DNA of 64,000 bases from Roseovarius indicus (GTDB lineage: Bacteria > Pseudomonadota > Alphaproteobacteria > Rhodobacterales > Rhodobacteraceae): assembly GCF_008728195.1 (NCBI RefSeq), contig NZ_CP031598.1, positions 1,364,001-1,428,000 on the forward strand, in the 5' to 3' direction. Under the pieces are notes generated by a model. That model did no database searches. It was not told the origin of the DNA and was given only the letters and a program-made list of their open reading frames with translations. This document shows, piece by piece, positions 14,772-23,197 of this stretch. The position numbers were made by a program, and so were the translations under genes. The first letter of the stretch is position 1; every line of letters begins with the position of its first letter.

Positions 14772-16829
14772 ATGAGCAACGACACTACGCTGAGCGTCCC
14801 GCAGGGGGGCTCCGACGGTAACCTGTTCATTGCGTCGGTTCGGGGTCTGACACAGCTTGCAGGTCTTCTGGCGGCGATGACGCTTCTGTTCATGACGCTG
14901 ATCGTTTTTTACGAGGTCGTCATGCGGTCGGTGTTCAACGCGCCGACCAGCTGGGTCGCCGAGATCAGCGTGTATTCCTTTGTTGCCATGGTGTTTTTCG
15001 GGATGGGCGTGGCCCAGACGAAGGGCGCGCATATCCGGGTGGAAGTGCTGCTCGATTCCGTCAAGGACGAGACCCGCACGCTGCTGATGCTGCTGGGGGA
15101 CTGGCTGCTGCTGGTGCTGGTGGCGCTGAGCGGCTGGGAGATGTTCTGTTTCACGGTGTCGGAATTCATCAACGGCACGCGCGACTGGGGGCTTCTGGCG
15201 ACGCCGCAGTGGATTCCCGAAACGCCTGTCGTGATCGGTTATGCGCTGTTCTTCTTCTCGATTCTACAGACGGCGTTCGATGAGCGCGCCCCGAAGACCG
15301 AGGCGCGGATCTGGGCGGCGCCGGCGATCGTGCTGGCGGCGATCGGGGCGCTTGCGCTGATCGGGCGGCGGGACTGGTTCCCGTTCGACTGGCTGCCGGT
15401 GGATATGGCGACGCTGGTCATCACGGCCGCGATCCTGCTGATTGCCGCCCTGTGGAGCGGGGCGCGGATTGCCGGCATCCTTCTCGGGCTGCTGGTGGTG
15501 ATGGCGGTGCTCTTTTCCTATGCGCAGGACGCCTCGCTTGTGTTCACCGGCGTGCTGATGACGGTCTCGCTGCTTGGCCTTCTGCTGCTTGGGGTTCCGG
15601 TCGGTGGCACGCTTGGGATGGTCGGGCTGATGGGGCTGGCCTTCACGCTGAACAACCCGCAGCTGCCGATCCTGGCGGACCGGTCCTGGACGAGCATCAA
15701 CTCGTTCACGCTGACCGCCGTGCCGGCCTTCGTGCTGATGGGCACGCTGCTGGTGCATAGCGGGGTCACGGTGCGGCTGTTCGACATGCTGGTCTGCTGG
15801 TTCGGGCGGGCGCGCGGCGGGCTGGGCCATGCCGCGATCGGGTCGTCGGCGATCTTCGCGGCGGTGTCGGGGTCGAGCCTGGCGACGGCGGCGACGCTGG
15901 GCCGGGTGGCCGCGCCGGAGCTCAATTCACGCGGTTACAGCCGGCGCCTGACCTATGGTGTGGTCGCGGCCGGCTCGACGCTGGGTATCCTTGTGCCGCC
16001 GAGCATCGCGATGATCATCTACGGCAACACGGTCGGCGCGCCGATCACCGTGCTGTTCGTTGCGGGCGTTGTGCCCGGTCTGGTGCTGGCCTGTCTTTTC
16101 GCGCTGACCATCTTGATCTGGTCCTACCTGTCGAAAGAGGCGGTGCCGGAGGGCGAGCGGTATTCCATGGGCGAGAAGTTCCGGTCGACGCTGGGCGTTC
16201 TGCCGTTCCTCGTGCTGATCGCGGCGGTGCTGGGGTCGCTCTATTTCGGGATCGCCACGCCCACGGAAGCCGGGGCTGTCGGGGCGGTCGCCGCCTTTGC
16301 GATCTGTGTTGCGGCCGGGCGGGCCGCGCCGATGGATATCTATCACGCGCTGACCGACACGGTGAAAGTGACCGCCTTCATCATGCTGATCGTGGTGGGC
16401 GCGTCGATCTTTTCCTGGGTGTTCGATTTCCTGCGGCTGCCGCGCGAGCTGGTCAGCACGGTGACGGAGGCCGAGTTGCAGCCGTGGCTGGTGATGCTGC
16501 TGCTGGCGGTGTTCTACCTGCTGATGGGCACGCTGATCGAGTCGATCTCGATGATGCTGATGACGCTGTCGGTGACCTTCCCGATCGTCGTGGCGCTGGG
16601 CTTCGACCCGATCTGGTTCGGCGTGGTGCTGGTGCTGCTGGTCGAGATCGGCCTGATCACACCACCGGTCGGCATCGTGCTGTTTATCCTGCGAGGGCTG
16701 GGAGACGTGTCGCTCAGGGATATTACGCTGGGCGTCATTCCCTTCATCCTGGTGATGCTGTCGATGCTGGTGCTGCTCTACTTCTTCCCTGACATCGTGC
16801 TCTGGCTGCCAGAGCAGATGGAAGGCTGA
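14772..16829 (+). CDS. TRAP transporter fused DctQ-DctM permease
   Basis: 685 residues from ATG 14772 (GGAGGA upstream; in-frame ATGs at 14760 and 14733 are less likely because the first overlaps the ribosome site). The first about 170 residues are the four-helix small subunit (MTLLFMTLIVFYEVVMRS, VAEISVYSFVAMVFFGMG). After a hydrophobic linker, the large subunit follows with its signature segments LLGVPVGGTLGMVG, AAVSGSSLATAATLG, STLGILVPPSIAMIIYG and IGLITPPVGIVLF. Fused DctQM proteins are common. It starts a rightward operon with dehydrogenase and MmgE/PrpD genes. Confidence 0.92.
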   Translation: MSNDTTLSVPQGGSDGNLFIASVRGLTQLAGLLAAMTLLFMTLIVFYEVVMRSVFNAPTSWVAEISVYSFVAMVFFGMGVAQTKGAHIRVEVLLDSVKDETRTLLMLLGDWLLLVLVALSGWEMFCFTVSEFINGTRDWGLLATPQWIPETPVVIGYALFFFSILQTAFDERAPKTEARIWAAPAIVLAAIGALALIGRRDWFPFDWLPVDMATLVITAAILLIAALWSGARIAGILLGLLVVMAVLFSYAQDASLVFTGVLMTVSLLGLLLLGVPVGGTLGMVGLMGLAFTLNNPQLPILADRSWTSINSFTLTAVPAFVLMGTLLVHSGVTVRLFDMLVCWFGRARGGLGHAAIGSSAIFAAVSGSSLATAATLGRVAAPELNSRGYSRRLTYGVVAAGSTLGILVPPSIAMIIYGNTVGAPITVLFVAGVVPGLVLACLFALTILIWSYLSKEAVPEGERYSMGEKFRSTLGVLPFLVLIAAVLGSLYFGIATPTEAGAVGAVAAFAICVAAGRAAPMDIYHALTDTVKVTAFIMLIVVGASIFSWVFDFLRLPRELVSTVTEAELQPWLVMLLLAVFYLLMGTLIESISMMLMTLSVTFPIVVALGFDPIWFGVVLVLLVEIGLITPPVGIVLFILRGLGDVSLRDITLGVIPFILVMLSMLVLLYFFPDIVLWLPEQMEG

Positions 16830-16862
16830 CATTAAAATAACCACTACCAAGGAGTTATCGGA

Positions 16863-17753
16863 ATGAGCCTCAAGCTTGGCTTTGTCGGAATCGGTCGTAT
16901 GGGCAAACCCATGGCCGGACATCTACTGGACGCGGGCTATGACCTGACCGTGTTCGACCCGAACAAATCGGCCGTCGAGGCGCTGGTCGCCAAGGGGGCC
17001 AAGGCCGCGGAAAGCCCCAAGGCCGTGGGCGACGAAGCGGAACTGATCCTGATGTCGCTGCCGACGCCGGATGTCGTGACCGAGGCCGCGACCGGGGCCG
17101 AGGGGATTTCGAAAGGGTCGAAGGCGCGGGCGGTGATCGACCTGTCGACGACCGGCCCGACCGCGGCAAGGGCGCTGGCAGAGGGGCTGAAGGCCGACGG
17201 GCTTGGCTGTGTCGACTCGCCGGTGAGCGGCGGTGTGGCCGGGGCCGAGAAGGGCAGCCTGACGCTGATGACGGCCTGTACCGACGAGCTTTTCGCCGAG
17301 GTCGAGCCGATCCTGAAGCTCTTTGGCAAGGTGACCCATGTGGGGCAGGAAGCCGGGCAGGCGCAGCTGATCAAGGTGATCAACAACCTGATGTCGGTGA
17401 CGGCGCTGGCGATTGCGTCGGAAGGTATCGTGCTGGCCGAAAAGGCGGGCGTTTCGGGTGAGACGCTGATGAACGTGGTCAACCAGGGCAGCGGGCGGTC
17501 GAATGCCAGCGAAGACAAGATCCCGAAATACGTGCTGAGCCGGAAATTCGATTTCGGCTTTGCGCTGGGGCTGTCGGCGAAGGACGTTCGGCTGTGCATC
17601 GCGGAAAGCGAGGCGCTTGGCGTGCCGATGATCGTGGGCAGCGCGGCGAAGATGCTGATGGGCATCGCGCATACGCAGCAGGGGCCCGACGCGGACCTGA
17701 CCGAGCTGATCAAGTCGGTCGAGCGGCTGGCCAACGTGGAGCAGGCCTCTTGA
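16863..17753 (+). CDS. Beta-hydroxyacid dehydrogenase (3-hydroxyisobutyrate dehydrogenase family)
   Basis: 296 residues. NAD(P)-binding Rossmann motif GFVGIGRMGKPMAGHL at the start, substrate motif DSPVSGGVAGAEKG at about 118-131, and the catalytic Lys segment GQAQLIKVINNLMS (Lys about 171) plus the C-terminal DFGFALGLSAKDVRL cofactor segment. Enzymes of this family oxidise 3-hydroxyisobutyrate, tartronate semialdehyde (reverse), or similar hydroxy acids. It is paralogous to the protein at 22063. A good AAGGAG site lies upstream; the stop overlaps the next start (TTGA). Confidence 0.92.
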   Translation: MSLKLGFVGIGRMGKPMAGHLLDAGYDLTVFDPNKSAVEALVAKGAKAAESPKAVGDEAELILMSLPTPDVVTEAATGAEGISKGSKARAVIDLSTTGPTAARALAEGLKADGLGCVDSPVSGGVAGAEKGSLTLMTACTDELFAEVEPILKLFGKVTHVGQEAGQAQLIKVINNLMSVTALAIASEGIVLAEKAGVSGETLMNVVNQGSGRSNASEDKIPKYVLSRKFDFGFALGLSAKDVRLCIAESEALGVPMIVGSAAKMLMGIAHTQQGPDADLTELIKSVERLANVEQAS

Positions 17754-19081
17754 CCGAGGTCACCCGGGCGCTTGCAGAGTTTGCCGCGACGGCCGAGGTG
17801 CCCGAGCCTGTTCGGGAGGAAGCCAAGCGCTCGATCCTGAACGGGCTGGCCACCGGGATTGCCGGTGCGGAGGATGACGCGGTGCGCATCGCGCAGGCGA
17901 CGCTCGACCGGCTGGAGCCGGGCCAGGGCGTGGGCCTGATTGCGCGCGACCAGGAGGCGGGGCCGCTGACGGCGGCCTTCCTGAACGCGATGGCGATCAA
18001 CGTGCATGATTTCGATGACACGCATCCCGGCACGATTCTGCATTCGACGGCGCCGGTGCTGCCGGTGCTGCTGTCGCTGGCGGCGCAGCAGACGGTGAGC
18101 GGGCGGGCGTTTCTGGAGGCCTATGCGGTGGGCGTCGAGGTGGAATGCCGGGTCGCCAACGCGGTGTCGCCGGGGCATTACCGGCGGGGCTGGCATATCA
18201 CCGGCACCTGCGGGGTGTTCGGGGCGGCGGCCGCGGCGGGGCGTATCCTCGGGCTGACGGCCGGGCAGATGGTGGATGCGTTCGGGTCGGCCTCGGCGCA
18301 ATCGTCGGGGCTGGTGGAAACGCTGGGCTACATGGCGAAAAGCGTGGGTGTCGGCGGGGCCGCGCGCGGCGGGCTGCTGGCGGCCTGGCTGGCGAAGGAC
18401 GGGCTTTCGGGCCCGGCGGCGCCGCTGGAAGGGCCGCGGGGGTTTCTGCGGGTGACGTCTGATGCGCCGGATTTCGAGCAGGCGATGCCGCTCATTGGTG
18501 GCAAGTGGGAACTGATGCGGATCACCTATAAGCCTTACCCCTGTGGCGTGGTGCTGAACCCGGTGATCGAGGCGGCGCTGACGCTGGGCGGGGGCAAGAG
18601 CCACGCGCCGGGCGAGATTGCGTCGGTGACGGTGACGGGGCACCCGCTGCTGGCCGAGCGGGCCGACCGGCCCTCGCCGGAAAGCGGGCGGACGGCGCAG
18701 GTGAGTGCGCAGCATGCGGTTGCGGCCTGTTTTGGCCGGGCGGCGGCCGGGTTGCCGGAGTTTTCCGACGCGGCCGTGGCGGATGCGGCGCTGACAGAGC
18801 TGCGGGCGAAGGTCGTGGTGGTGCAGGACGAGAGCTATCCGGTGGGCGCGGCCCGCGTGGACGTGGCGCTGGCGGATGGCGGGACGCGCACGGAGACGGT
18901 GGACGTGGCCGAGGGCGACCTCGGGCGGCCGCTGTCGACGGAGCGGTTGCAGCAGAAGCTGGCGGACCTTGTGGCGCTGGGCGGGTCGGGGTGCGACCCG
19001 GTGGCGATTGCCGAGGCGGTGCTGGGGCTTGACCGGGCCGACGATGCCGCGCCGATCTTGCGGCTCGTCCGCCCGGGCTGA
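17750..19081 (+). CDS. MmgE/PrpD family protein
   Basis: 443 residues starting at TTG 17750, which overlaps the upstream stop and has GGAG 8 bp before it; a longer frame would overlap the dehydrogenase by 160 bp. Family features are AKRSILNGLATGIAGAED near the start, HDFDDTHPGTILHSTAPVLP near residue 90, and GWHITGTCGVFGAAAAAGR near residue 145. MmgE/PrpD proteins include 2-methylcitrate dehydratase and aconitate decarboxylase-like enzymes acting on tri- or dicarboxylates. Here it probably handles an acid produced by the TRAP-linked pathway. Confidence 0.9.
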   Translation: MTEVTRALAEFAATAEVPEPVREEAKRSILNGLATGIAGAEDDAVRIAQATLDRLEPGQGVGLIARDQEAGPLTAAFLNAMAINVHDFDDTHPGTILHSTAPVLPVLLSLAAQQTVSGRAFLEAYAVGVEVECRVANAVSPGHYRRGWHITGTCGVFGAAAAAGRILGLTAGQMVDAFGSASAQSSGLVETLGYMAKSVGVGGAARGGLLAAWLAKDGLSGPAAPLEGPRGFLRVTSDAPDFEQAMPLIGGKWELMRITYKPYPCGVVLNPVIEAALTLGGGKSHAPGEIASVTVTGHPLLAERADRPSPESGRTAQVSAQHAVAACFGRAAAGLPEFSDAAVADAALTELRAKVVVVQDESYPVGAARVDVALADGGTRTETVDVAEGDLGRPLSTERLQQKLADLVALGGSGCDPVAIAEAVLGLDRADDAAPILRLVRPG

Positions 19082-19087
19082 GCGTGT

Positions 19088-19867
19088 TCAGGTGGCGGGC
19101 GCGCGATCGCCCGCCGTCACACCGCCGTCGATGGTGAAGGCCTGTCCGTTGACCATCGCGGATTCCTCGGCGCAGAGATAGACGGCCATCTGGGCCACCT
19201 CGTCGGCGGTGATCATCCGGCCGGTGGGCTGGTATTTCGAGAGCGCCTCGAACCGTTCTTCGACCTCGTCGGGGTAGTATTCCGTGAGGTAGGAGCGGAT
19301 GAAGGGTGTCTCGACCCGGGCCGCGCAGATGCAGTTGGCGCGGATGCCTTTTGCCACGTAATCGACGGCGACCGAGCGGGTCATCATCACGATGGCCGCC
19401 TTGGAGGCGCCGTAGGCGAAGCGTTCGTACATGGCGTGCACCCCGGCGAGCGAGGCCATGTTGAGGATGGTGCCGCCGCCGCGGGCGATCATGCCGGGCA
19501 TGAATCCCTGCATCATCATCATCGTGCCGCGCATGTTCACCCGGTAGACGAGATCGAGATCCTCGGGCGAGGCGTCGAGCAGGGCGCCGATGCGGATGGC
19601 GGCGGCGTTGTTGACGAGCACGTTGATGGGGAGGTTTTCGGCCTCGAGGCTGTCGTTGAGCGCCGCGATGGCGGTGGGGTCGGTGATGTCGAGCGCGCGC
19701 AGGTGGAGGGTGTCGGTCTTCGCGTCCGCGAACTTGGTTTCGAGGGCGGCGAGGTCGAGATCGGTGGCGATGACCTGCGCGCCCTGCGAGAGGAAGAGCT
19801 TGGTCAGGGCCGATCCGATACCGCCGGCGGCGCCGGTCACGAGGCATGTCTTGCCGTTCAGTCGCAT
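19088..19867 (-). CDS. Short-chain dehydrogenase/reductase (SDR) 1
   Basis: 259 residues. Classical SDR motifs: TGAAGGIG cofactor loop at residues 11-18, NVLVNNAAA, the Ser of NMASLAG, and YGASKAA (Tyr-x3-Lys). The C-terminus NGQAFTIDGGVTAGD is typical. Start chosen at ATG 19867 with AAAGGAG upstream. It is the last gene of a leftward operon with a second SDR and a metallo-beta-lactamase-fold hydrolase, and it ends facing the MmgE/PrpD gene with 6 bp between stops. Confidence 0.93.
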   Translation of the reverse strand: MRLNGKTCLVTGAAGGIGSALTKLFLSQGAQVIATDLDLAALETKFADAKTDTLHLRALDITDPTAIAALNDSLEAENLPINVLVNNAAAIRIGALLDASPEDLDLVYRVNMRGTMMMMQGFMPGMIARGGGTILNMASLAGVHAMYERFAYGASKAAIVMMTRSVAVDYVAKGIRANCICAARVETPFIRSYLTEYYPDEVEERFEALSKYQPTGRMITADEVAQMAVYLCAEESAMVNGQAFTIDGGVTAGDRAPAT

Positions 19868-19881
19868 GGAATGGTCTCCTT

Positions 19882-20658
19882 TCACGCCACGGACCAGCCG
19901 CCGTCGATCGGCAGGTCGGCCCCGTTGATGTCTGCGGCCGCATCGCTGCACAGGAAGGTGGCGGCGGCGCCGACGGCCGCGAGGTCGACGAAGCGGCCGT
20001 TGGGGTTGCGGGTGGCGAGGTAGGTCTGCTTCGCCTCGTCCAGAGTGATGCCGGCGTCGCGCGCCTGTCCGGCGATGCGGTCCTCGATCGGTTCGGAGAG
20101 GACGGTGCCGGGGGAGATGGCGTTGCAGGTGATGCCGGTCTGGGCCAGTTCCAGCGCGAGGGCGCGGGTCATGCCGATAAGTCCGGCCTTGGTGGTGACG
20201 TAGTCGATGCGGTTGGCGGCGCCCTTGGTGCCGTAGATCGACGCGACGTTGAGAATGCGGCCCCAGCCCTGTTGTTTCATCGCCGGCACGCAGAGGCGGG
20301 CGAAGTTGAAGGCGGCGGTCAGGTTGACCGCGAGGGAGGCATCCCATTCGTCGGGGTCGCAGTCTTCGACCGGCTTGAAGTGGCGCAGGACGGCGTTGTT
20401 GACCACGATGTCGACGGGGGCGCGGGCGGAGGCGCGGTCGACAAGGGTTTCGGTTTCCGAGCGGGAGCGCAGGTCGGCGGGGTCGTAGGTGACGGTGCTG
20501 CCTGTCTCTTCTGCCAGCGAGGTGGCGACGGCGTCGCCGTCTTCCTGGCTGAGGATGCCGGTCAGTGTGACGGCGGCGCCGGATGCCGCGAGAGCGCGTG
20601 CGATGGCGAGGCCGAGGCCGCTGGTGGCGCCGGTGACGAGGGCGTGGTGTTGGGTCAT
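19882..20658 (-). CDS. Short-chain dehydrogenase/reductase (SDR) 2, 3-hydroxybutyrate-dehydrogenase-like
   Basis: 258 residues with TGATSGLG, the DIVVNNAVLRH strand, NVASIYGTKGAANRIDYVTTKAG (written in two parts: NVASIYGTKG and YVTTKAG, Tyr-x3-Lys) and C-terminal INGADLPIDGGWSVA. The overall pattern is close to D-3-hydroxybutyrate dehydrogenases, including the ATRNPNGRFVD insert that resembles their substrate loop. The start overlaps the hydrolase stop by 4 bp. Probably oxidises a hydroxy acid from the TRAP-linked pathway. Confidence 0.9.
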   Translation of the reverse strand: MTQHHALVTGATSGLGLAIARALAASGAAVTLTGILSQEDGDAVATSLAEETGSTVTYDPADLRSRSETETLVDRASARAPVDIVVNNAVLRHFKPVEDCDPDEWDASLAVNLTAAFNFARLCVPAMKQQGWGRILNVASIYGTKGAANRIDYVTTKAGLIGMTRALALELAQTGITCNAISPGTVLSEPIEDRIAGQARDAGITLDEAKQTYLATRNPNGRFVDLAAVGAAATFLCSDAAADINGADLPIDGGWSVA

Positions 20659-21476
20659 GCCGGCCCTCCGGAAACGGGGTGGGGGCGGGGCGCCACGTCG
20701 AGCCGGACGGCGATGCCGTCGAGCGCGTCGGTGACGGGCGGGTAGAGGCTCATGACGAGGGGGTCGTGGCCGGGGATGACGTGATCGGCGCTGTCGGCGA
20801 GGTCGAGGGCGGACTTGTAGCCCTTCAGCAGTTCGTCGACGCGGTAGACGAAGGGGAAGGGGCGCGCCTTGAGGAAGTTCTCGTAAAGGTGCGAGGCGTC
20901 GGAGGCGATGACGACCCAGCCCCGTTTTGTCCAGACCCGGGCCATTTGCAGCCCGGCGGAATGGCCGCCGACATGGTGCAGCGAGAGGCCCGGCACGATT
21001 TCGCGGTACCCGTCGTGGAAGACCGCGCGGTCGGCGTAGACCAGCCGGACCATTCCCACCACGTCTTCGACATCGAACGGGTGGCGCAGGAAGCTGTCGC
21101 ACATGCAGCGGCCGGTGGCGAAGGCCATCTCGCTGTCTTGCAGGTGGAAGCGGGCCTTGGGGAAATCGTCGAGCCCGCCGGCGTGGTCGAAATGCAGGTG
21201 GCTGAGGATGACCTCGTCGACCTGGGCCGCGTCGATGCCGAGCTCGGCCAGGCCCTGGGCGGGCGTGCGCAGCAAGGTGCGGCCGCGTTCCTTGGAGGCG
21301 CGGGCGTTGAAGCCGGTGTCGATCACGAAGCAGCGGTCGGAGCGCTTGGCGACCCAGACGAAGTAATCGAGGGGCGAGCTGGCCTCGTGCAGGTCGTCGC
21401 CGCCGATGAAATTGTCGGCCCCCGTGCGGCCCTCGTGGCGGCCGTACTTGATTGCGAAAAGTTCAAATGGTTCCAA
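20655..21476 (-). CDS. Metallo-beta-lactamase-fold hydrolase (lactonase-like)
   Basis: 273 residues from TTG 21476, preferred because GGAGGAAGGGAG precedes it and the protein then begins EPFELFAIKYG, a usual family start; an ATG at 21578 would add residues overlapping the divergent promoter. Metal ligands: HLHFDH (HxHxDH), His in GGHSAG, Asp in ASDASH, His in IPGHDP. This is the N-acyl-homoserine-lactonase-like group, which opens lactones; in this operon a sugar or hydroxy-acid lactone is a likelier substrate than a quorum signal. First gene of a leftward operon with two SDRs. Confidence 0.88.
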   Translation of the reverse strand: MEPFELFAIKYGRHEGRTGADNFIGGDDLHEASSPLDYFVWVAKRSDRCFVIDTGFNARASKERGRTLLRTPAQGLAELGIDAAQVDEVILSHLHFDHAGGLDDFPKARFHLQDSEMAFATGRCMCDSFLRHPFDVEDVVGMVRLVYADRAVFHDGYREIVPGLSLHHVGGHSAGLQMARVWTKRGWVVIASDASHLYENFLKARPFPFVYRVDELLKGYKSALDLADSADHVIPGHDPLVMSLYPPVTDALDGIAVRLDVAPRPHPVSGGPA

Positions 21477-21546
21477 GGCTCGCTCCCTTCCTCCGTCTTG
21501 CGGGCGGATGCTATCGCAGAGCGGAAAGATGAGCAATGATGATAAG

Positions 21547-21589
21547 ACCGTAATACAATCGTTGACGCCATCGGGCAATGCGATGTAAT
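21547..21589 (+). promoter_or_regulatory. Promoter TTGACG-16-TGTAAT with overlapping candidate GntR site
   Basis: TTGACG (21562-21567) and TGTAAT (21584-21589) form a good sigma-70-like promoter for the rightward CMD gene. The preceding ACCGTAATACAATCGTTG (21547-21564) overlaps the -35 box and matches the TAATACAA site at 14670. The arrangement fits repression by the GntR protein encoded at 12735-13442. Confidence 0.45.
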
Positions 21590-21625
21590 TTCGTCATACA
21601 GCCCGACAAAATGGAAGGAGAGCAT

Positions 21626-22036
21626 ATGACCATGCGGCCAGAGTTTGAGACCGAGCAGTTCCAGAAGGGGCTGGAAGTGCGAAAAGAGGTGGTTGGCGAG
21701 GAGTATGTCGAACGCTCTTTGAATGCGGCGACCGATTTTACCGCCCCGCTGCAGAAGCTGGTGACGGAATATTGCTGGGGGGATGTGTGGACGCGGCCCG
21801 GCCTCGACCGGCGGGCGCGCTCGATTCTGAATCTCGGGATGCTGATGGCGCTGAACCGGAAGGATGAGCTGAAGCTGCACGTGCGCGGGGCGCTGAACAA
21901 CGGGATGACCCGCGAGGAAGTGGGCGAGGCGGTGCTTCAGGCCGGGATCTATTGCGGTGTGCCGGCGGCGCTGGATTCGATGCGCGTGGTGGTCGAGACG
22001 TTCAAGTCTATCGACGAAGAGAGTTCCGAGGGCTGA
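21626..22036 (+). CDS. Carboxymuconolactone decarboxylase (CMD) family protein
   Basis: 136 residues. ATG 21626 follows GGAAGGAG; an upstream in-frame start at 21578 would lie inside the promoter. The sequence YCWGDVWTRPGLDRRARSIL, the NNGMTREEVGEAVLQAGIYCG helix pair and the conserved Glu/Cys/His-type active-site region are typical of 4-carboxymuconolactone decarboxylase itself. The CMD family also includes AhpD peroxidase-like proteins, but the CxxC of AhpD is absent. It heads an operon with a hydroxyacid dehydrogenase. Confidence 0.9.
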   Translation: MTMRPEFETEQFQKGLEVRKEVVGEEYVERSLNAATDFTAPLQKLVTEYCWGDVWTRPGLDRRARSILNLGMLMALNRKDELKLHVRGALNNGMTREEVGEAVLQAGIYCGVPAALDSMRVVVETFKSIDEESSEG

Positions 22037-22062
22037 ACGCCCCGCTGTCAAGGAGGATGACG

Positions 22063-22995
22063 ATGAAGATAGGTTTCGTGGGGCTTGGTGCGATGGGGCT
22101 TCCCATGGCGATGAACCTGGTCAAGGGAGGGCATGACGTCACCGGGTTCGACCTGTCGGCGGATGCGCTGGCGGAGCTTGAAAAGGCGGGCGGCACGGCC
22201 GGGGCATCGGGCGCGGCGGCAGCCGAGGGCGCCGACCTGGTGGTGACGATGCTGCCGAAGGCGGAGCATGTCGAGGCGGCGATCTTTGGCGAGACCGGCA
22301 TTCTCGAGGGTGCGGGCGCCGAGACGGTGCTGGTCAACATGTCGACCATCCTGCCCGAGGAGACCGATGCGATCAGTGCCCGGCTTGCGGGGCGCATGGC
22401 GATGGTCGATGCGCCGGTGGGCCGGTCGGCGCTGGAAGCCAAGCGCGGGGCGCTGCTGATCCTGGCGAGCGGGTCGGAGGCCGACAAGGAAAAGGCGCGG
22501 CCGGCGTTCGAATGCATGGGCAACGAGACGATCGACTGCGGCGCGATCGGCAATGGCTCGCGGGTGAAGATCATCAACAACTTCATGGGCGTGTCGCTCA
22601 ATGCGCTGACGGCGGAGGCGCTGACGCTGGCCGAGGCATCGGGGCTGGATATCCGGCTGGCGCTGGACGTGATGCGGGGCACCATCGCCGGGATCGGGCA
22701 TATGAAGGTGACCTATCCGAACAAGGTTCTGAAGGGCGATCTGCTGGCCGGTTTCCCGTCGGACCTGGCGCACAAGGACCTTGGGCTGGCGATCCGGCTG
22801 GCGGAGAGCACCAACGTGCCGACCTATATGGGGGCGGCGGCGTTGCAGACCTATTCGATCGTCCGGGCCGAGGGCCGGGGGCGGCAGGATTACACCGCCG
22901 TCTACCCGACGTTGCGCGGTCTGGCGGGGCTGCCCGAGGCGATCCCCTATGACGCGAGCGGCGACGAAGAGTACGACCCGTTCAAGAAGGACTGA
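22063..22995 (+). CDS. Beta-hydroxyacid dehydrogenase, second paralog
   Basis: 310 residues; ATG 22063 has AGGAGG 6 bp upstream (an ATG at 22057 overlaps that site). Motifs: GFVGLGAMGLPMAMNLV, DAPVGRSALEAKRG in place of DAPVSGG, and the catalytic Lys in GSRVKIINNFMG. The VGRSALEAKRG variant replaces the usual SGG of the substrate loop and resembles sulfolactaldehyde reductase-type family members, so the substrate may differ from that of the paralog at 16863. The terminator at 23017 ends this transcript. Confidence 0.9.
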   Translation: MKIGFVGLGAMGLPMAMNLVKGGHDVTGFDLSADALAELEKAGGTAGASGAAAAEGADLVVTMLPKAEHVEAAIFGETGILEGAGAETVLVNMSTILPEETDAISARLAGRMAMVDAPVGRSALEAKRGALLILASGSEADKEKARPAFECMGNETIDCGAIGNGSRVKIINNFMGVSLNALTAEALTLAEASGLDIRLALDVMRGTIAGIGHMKVTYPNKVLKGDLLAGFPSDLAHKDLGLAIRLAESTNVPTYMGAAALQTYSIVRAEGRGRQDYTAVYPTLRGLAGLPEAIPYDASGDEEYDPFKKD

Positions 22996-23016
22996 ACGCT
23001 CGGCAGGAGTGTTGAG

Positions 23017-23048
23017 ACGGCGCCGTCAGGTACTGGCGGCGCCGTTTT
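23017..23048 (+). terminator. Rho-independent terminator
   Basis: ACGGCGCCG pairs perfectly with CGGCGCCGT around an 11-nt loop and is followed by TTTT, 21 bp after the dehydrogenase stop. Confidence 0.8.
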
Positions 23049-23173
23049 GCGTGTGGGGCGATCTGGTGGCGGTGATAGTGGGGATGCGGGGTACGGATTT
23101 AGCGGAAGCCCGATGCGAGAAGAGCGGTTTCCGGTTCTTGCTCTCCCGCCGTGAGTTCTGAATTGTCGAACAC

Positions 23174-23187
23174 TACCACTAGTGGTA
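23174..23187. promoter_or_regulatory. Perfect 14-bp palindrome TACCACTAGTGGTA
   Basis: A perfect inverted repeat, 10 bp before the start of the uroporphyrinogen decarboxylase-like gene, where it would cover the ribosome site or promoter start. It looks like a repressor operator; no regulator in the window can be linked to it. Confidence 0.5.
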
Positions 23188-23197
23188 CGCACGGGTC

